DNA of 8,077 nt from CAZAPZ01 sp964487285 (lineage in GTDB: Bacteria > Campylobacterota_A > Desulfurellia > JAADFJ01): the NCBI GenBank assembly GCA_964487285.1, contig CAZAPZ010000073.1, forward strand, positions 1 to 8,077, in the 5' to 3' direction. A program made the position numbers and the translations under genes. This document shows positions 6,008 through 8,077 of the stretch, in pieces (position 1 is the stretch's first letter; each line of letters begins with the position of its first letter). The notes below the pieces were generated by a model. The model had not been told where the DNA came from, searched no databases, and saw only the letters and a program-made list of their open reading frames with translations.

Positions 6008-6762
6008 ATATTTCACTTGGCTACGGAGGCTGGTTAGGGCTAATAATCGTAATAATTATCCTATCATCATCGGCTGTACATGTATTAAAAGAGTATGAAA
6101 GAGCGGTGGTTTTCAGAATGGGCAGAATTGTAGGCTCGAAAGGTCCAGGAATGATATTTATCATTCCATTTATAGATAGAATGATTAGAGTGAGTCTCAG
6201 AATTGTAACGCTTGATGTTGCAAGTCAAGAGGTAATCACAAAAGACAATGTTCCTGTGAAAATTAATGCAGTCGTCTATTTTCGTGTTGTAGATCCGAAT
6301 AGATCCATTGTTGTAATCTCAAACTATGTTGAAGCAACAAGTGCCATATCGCAGACTACGTTAAGAAGCGTGGTTGGACAAGTAGAACTTGATGAGCTTT
6401 TGAGTCAACGTGATAAAATTAATGCAAAGCTGCAGCAGATAATCGATCAGCATACAGATCCGTGGGGCATTAAAGTCAGCACCGTTGAAATCAAAGATCT
6501 TGAAATACCCGAGGAAATGAAAAGATCGATGGCAAAACAAGCCGAAGCGGAACGAGAAAGAAGAGCTAAAATAATCAACGCGCAAGGCGAATATCAAGCT
6601 GCAGAGAAACTGAGTGAGGCTGCCGGAATAATATCGGCACACCCCGAAGCTCTACAATTGAGGTTTCTTCAAACGGTTAGAGAAATTTCGGCAGATCATA
6701 ACAGCACGCTTATACTTCCCATTCCAATTGAACTTTTTAAGGCCTTTTCAAGAAAAGAATAG
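6004..6762 (+). CDS. Slipin / stomatin-like SPFH-domain membrane protein
   Basis: A membrane-anchored scaffold protein of the SPFH (band 7) family, 252 residues, the usual slipin length. One N-terminal membrane segment spans about 9-26. The SPFH domain follows, with EYERAVVFRMGRI at 30-42, GPGMIFIIPFIDRM at 47-60, TLDVASQEVITKDNVPVKINAVVYFRV at 69-95, and TTLRSVVGQVELDELLSQRD (118-137). A charged coiled-coil runs from about 165 to 205 (AKQAEAERERRAKII). The tail NSTLILPIPIEL at 233-244 matches in position and character the hydrophobic tail that NfeD proteases cut in archaeal stomatin. The start overlaps nfeD by ATGA and has GGGAGG at 5993-5998. Oligomeric rings and a role in membrane stress or microdomains are known for the family but not shown here. 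It is the last gene before a hairpin. Confidence 0.94.
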   Translation: MNISLGYGGWLGLIIVIIILSSSAVHVLKEYERAVVFRMGRIVGSKGPGMIFIIPFIDRMIRVSLRIVTLDVASQEVITKDNVPVKINAVVYFRVVDPNRSIVVISNYVEATSAISQTTLRSVVGQVELDELLSQRDKINAKLQQIIDQHTDPWGIKVSTVEIKDLEIPEEMKRSMAKQAEAERERRAKIINAQGEYQAAEKLSEAAGIISAHPEALQLRFLQTVREISADHNSTLILPIPIELFKAFSRKE

Positions 6763-6775
6763 TCGTTCGGTTAGA

Positions 6776-6813
6776 AATTAATCAAGTGTCCTCATAAGGA
6801 TACTTGATTAATT
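6776..6813. terminator. Convergent intergenic hairpin, probable terminator
   Basis: A 17-bp inverted repeat (arms 6776-6792 and 6797-6813) is interrupted by one G-T pair and closed by a CATA loop. On the plus strand it is followed by GGCTTTT and further T-rich bases (6814-6825). On the minus strand it is followed only by a short TTTCT. It begins 13 bases after the slipin stop and ends 11 bases before the minus-strand ORF stop at 6825. It is therefore placed to terminate both converging units, more convincingly the plus one. Confidence 0.75.
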
Positions 6814-6824
6814 GGCTTTTACTT

Positions 6825-6992
6825 TCAAAAGATCAAATCAATAGACGATGTCTGCATCTTACGATAATAATCTGCAACGAATCTGTCCCGTTTTCTTCCA
6901 AACACTACACCAAACAGAACAAAGGTGCCATAGATACATGGATTATGAGACCACTGCACAATAAGTGCTTTCTTAGCTCTTAGCTGATCCAT
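6825..6992 (-). CDS. Small basic protein of 55 residues coupled to the permease gene
   Basis: I do not recognise this protein. The minus-strand frame runs from ATG (6992-6990) to TGA (6827-6825), giving 55 codons. Its ATG shares one base with the permease stop (TAATG), and AAGG (plus-strand 6999-7002) sits 6 bases before it as a modest ribosome binding site. The protein starts MDQLRAKKALIVQW, then has a short hydrophobic stretch CIYGTFVLFGVVFG at about 19-32. A strongly basic GRKRDRF and an aromatic VADYYRKMQ segment follow. It could be a single-pass membrane micro-protein with its basic side inside, possibly a partner of the permease. It ends just before the hairpin at 6776-6813. Favouring a real gene are start overlap, ribosome binding site, and a stop placed before a terminator. 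Against it are its size and lack of a known family. Confidence 0.6.
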   Translation of the reverse strand: MDQLRAKKALIVQWSHNPCIYGTFVLFGVVFGRKRDRFVADYYRKMQTSSIDLIF

Positions 6993-8077
6993 TACAAACC
7001 TTGTACTTTATATAAAAAGAGATGCAACCCAATTGACATAAAAAACGCTATATAGCCAATTATAAGGAATTGCGCTGTGAACATAGCCGAATTATTTGTG
7101 TCTTTATTCGTAACGTAAATCTTGTATGCAATTAAATTTGCTAACGACCCGAAAAGACTCCCGAAACCGCCTGTATTCACACCCCAAAGCAATGCTTTCC
7201 AATTTGTCGTGAATTTAGCGAACAGTAGCGTTGCCGGAACATTGCTCATAACTTGGCTCGCCAAAGCAGAAAAAAGGAATATATGTCCTGAATGACTTAT
7301 TTCAGATGCCAGAACTAATTTCATATTCTCTGCAACGCCAAAGAAAAAAAAGAAGCTGAATAAAAGCGCATAATCAACATGCAATGCTTTTCGGTCAATT
7401 AACAAGGCAAGGATAATAACGAGAATCCCGGTTGCAACAGGTAGAACATGGAGAACGGTCAATAGAACAACAAAAAGCAACCCACCAAATATATATGCGT
7501 TTTTATTTATTTTTTGAGCAATCGTTTTTTGGTCGTTGCTTGATGTGTTAACGAAAAGTGATACAACAATCAGGATAACCAGGAAAGTCAATGAAAATGG
7601 CACAATGGTTTCAATGAACCTGACTGGATGAATATCGTAAAACCAATAAATAAAAAGATTTTGCGGATTGCCAAAGGGGGTTAACGCAGAACCGGCATTT
7701 GCTGCTAATGCCTCAAGGATGACCAAAATATCTTTGCGATTGATATTGAGCGATAAAGTAAGTGGAACGATGACAATTAAAGCAATATCGTTTGTTACCA
7801 GCATAGAAAGAAAGAATGTTGTTAATACCAACTTTAACGGTATGGCGTTTCCTTTCTTTATTTTTTGGGCAATCTTTAATATCATCCCACTATTGTGAAG
7901 GCCGTTGACAGAAACAAAAAGTACAAATAAAATGAACAGTACCTGCAGCTCCTGGATTGAATAGACCGGAAAATGCTTGGTATAAATGGATGTCAGAACA
8001 AATCCAACACCTGATGCAATTACCAGCCACTCTTTCAGAACAAAATCAATAAAGATGCTTTGGGCTTTCAACAATAC
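6992..8077 (-). CDS. ArsB/NhaD-superfamily (SLC13/CitM-like) permease, 5' end at or beyond the window edge
   Basis: An integral membrane transporter of the ion transporter superfamily; substrate cannot be deduced (anions such as citrate or arsenite, or Na+/H+ exchange, occur in relatives). The frame is open to the right edge. TTG codons at 8074 and 8071 could be starts, giving 360 residues, but the true start may lie beyond 8077; relatives are about 390-430 long. Numbered from TTG 8074, about ten hydrophobic segments are seen, including roughly 16-31, 43-60, 80-108, 156-175, 193-226, 234-256, 263-285 and 333-355. Two family-like repeats carry TND at 94-96 with LTPFGNPQN at 131-139, and SNVPA at 277-281 with GGFGSLFGSLANLIA at 302-316. 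Codon use differs from the forward cluster: isoleucine is ATA in 9 of 37 cases by my count, and none of three arginines is AGA. The stop overlaps a 55-codon ORF. Confidence 0.85.
   Translation of the reverse strand, partial: VLLKAQSIFIDFVLKEWLVIASGVGFVLTSIYTKHFPVYSIQELQVLFILFVLFVSVNGLHNSGMILKIAQKIKKGNAIPLKLVLTTFFLSMLVTNDIALIVIVPLTLSLNINRKDILVILEALAANAGSALTPFGNPQNLFIYWFYDIHPVRFIETIVPFSLTFLVILIVVSLFVNTSSNDQKTIAQKINKNAYIFGGLLFVVLLTVLHVLPVATGILVIILALLIDRKALHVDYALLFSFFFFFGVAENMKLVLASEISHSGHIFLFSALASQVMSNVPATLLFAKFTTNWKALLWGVNTGGFGSLFGSLANLIAYKIYVTNKDTNNSAMFTAQFLIIGYIAFFMSIGLHLFLYKVQGL

Noticed and set aside
7668..7898. 76-codon plus-strand ORF inside the permease
   Set aside because: It is antisense to the conserved NPQN and TND motifs of the permease and shows no features of its own.
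1..8077. CRISPR array, tRNA, rRNA, insertion sequence or phage genes
   Set aside because: No regularly spaced repeats, tRNA-like cloverleaf, rRNA sequence, transposase or phage protein was recognised on either strand.

Overview
The window is an AT-rich bacterial segment. It holds one long, tightly packed forward-strand gene cluster (about 642-6762), preceded by the tail of another riboflavin gene (2-391). After a convergent hairpin there is a minus-strand membrane permease (6992-8077) with a very small, previously unlisted ORF coupled to its 3' end (6825-6992). Arginine is written mostly as AGA and isoleucine often as ATA. The order ribH-nusB-pyrF, as I recall it from Campylobacterota, together with the AT-rich sequence, would fit a Campylobacterota or Desulfurella/Hippea-like organism. 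That placement is inference and cannot be proved from this window.

Region 1 (2-391) is the C-terminal part of riboflavin synthase (RibE), whose 5' end lies outside the window. Region 2 (392-641) is a 250-base non-coding gap. It contains two promoter-like sites, the better one an extended -10 (TGaTATAAT) about 45 bases before ribBA. I see no classical FMN riboswitch. Region 3 (642-3955) holds ribBA, ribH, nusB, pyrF and pyrE. Their junctions abut or overlap by 0, 1, 4 and 8 nt, so they are almost certainly co-transcribed and translationally coupled. RibBA makes both the pyrimidine and the four-carbon precursors of riboflavin. RibH joins them into lumazine and RibE dismutates lumazine to riboflavin. 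PyrE and PyrF carry out the last two steps of UMP synthesis. NusB is a transcription antitermination factor.

Region 4 (3968-6762) continues the same transcript with a UPF0173 metallo-hydrolase, a long-form NfeD membrane serine protease and a slipin (stomatin-like SPFH protein). The last two overlap by ATGA and form the known NfeD/stomatin pair. A 17-bp hairpin at 6776-6813 ends the cluster and may terminate both strands.

Region 5 (6825-8077, minus strand) is an ArsB/NhaD-superfamily permease followed, through a TAATG overlap, by a 55-codon basic ORF with a short hydrophobic stretch. This pair uses ATA and AGA codons less than the forward cluster and may have a different history.

Points most worth a second look are the coupled micro-ORF, the His-to-Gln change at a metal-ligand position of the RibB domain, the conserved hydrophobic tail of the slipin as a likely NfeD substrate, and the unexplained ribE-ribBA gap.
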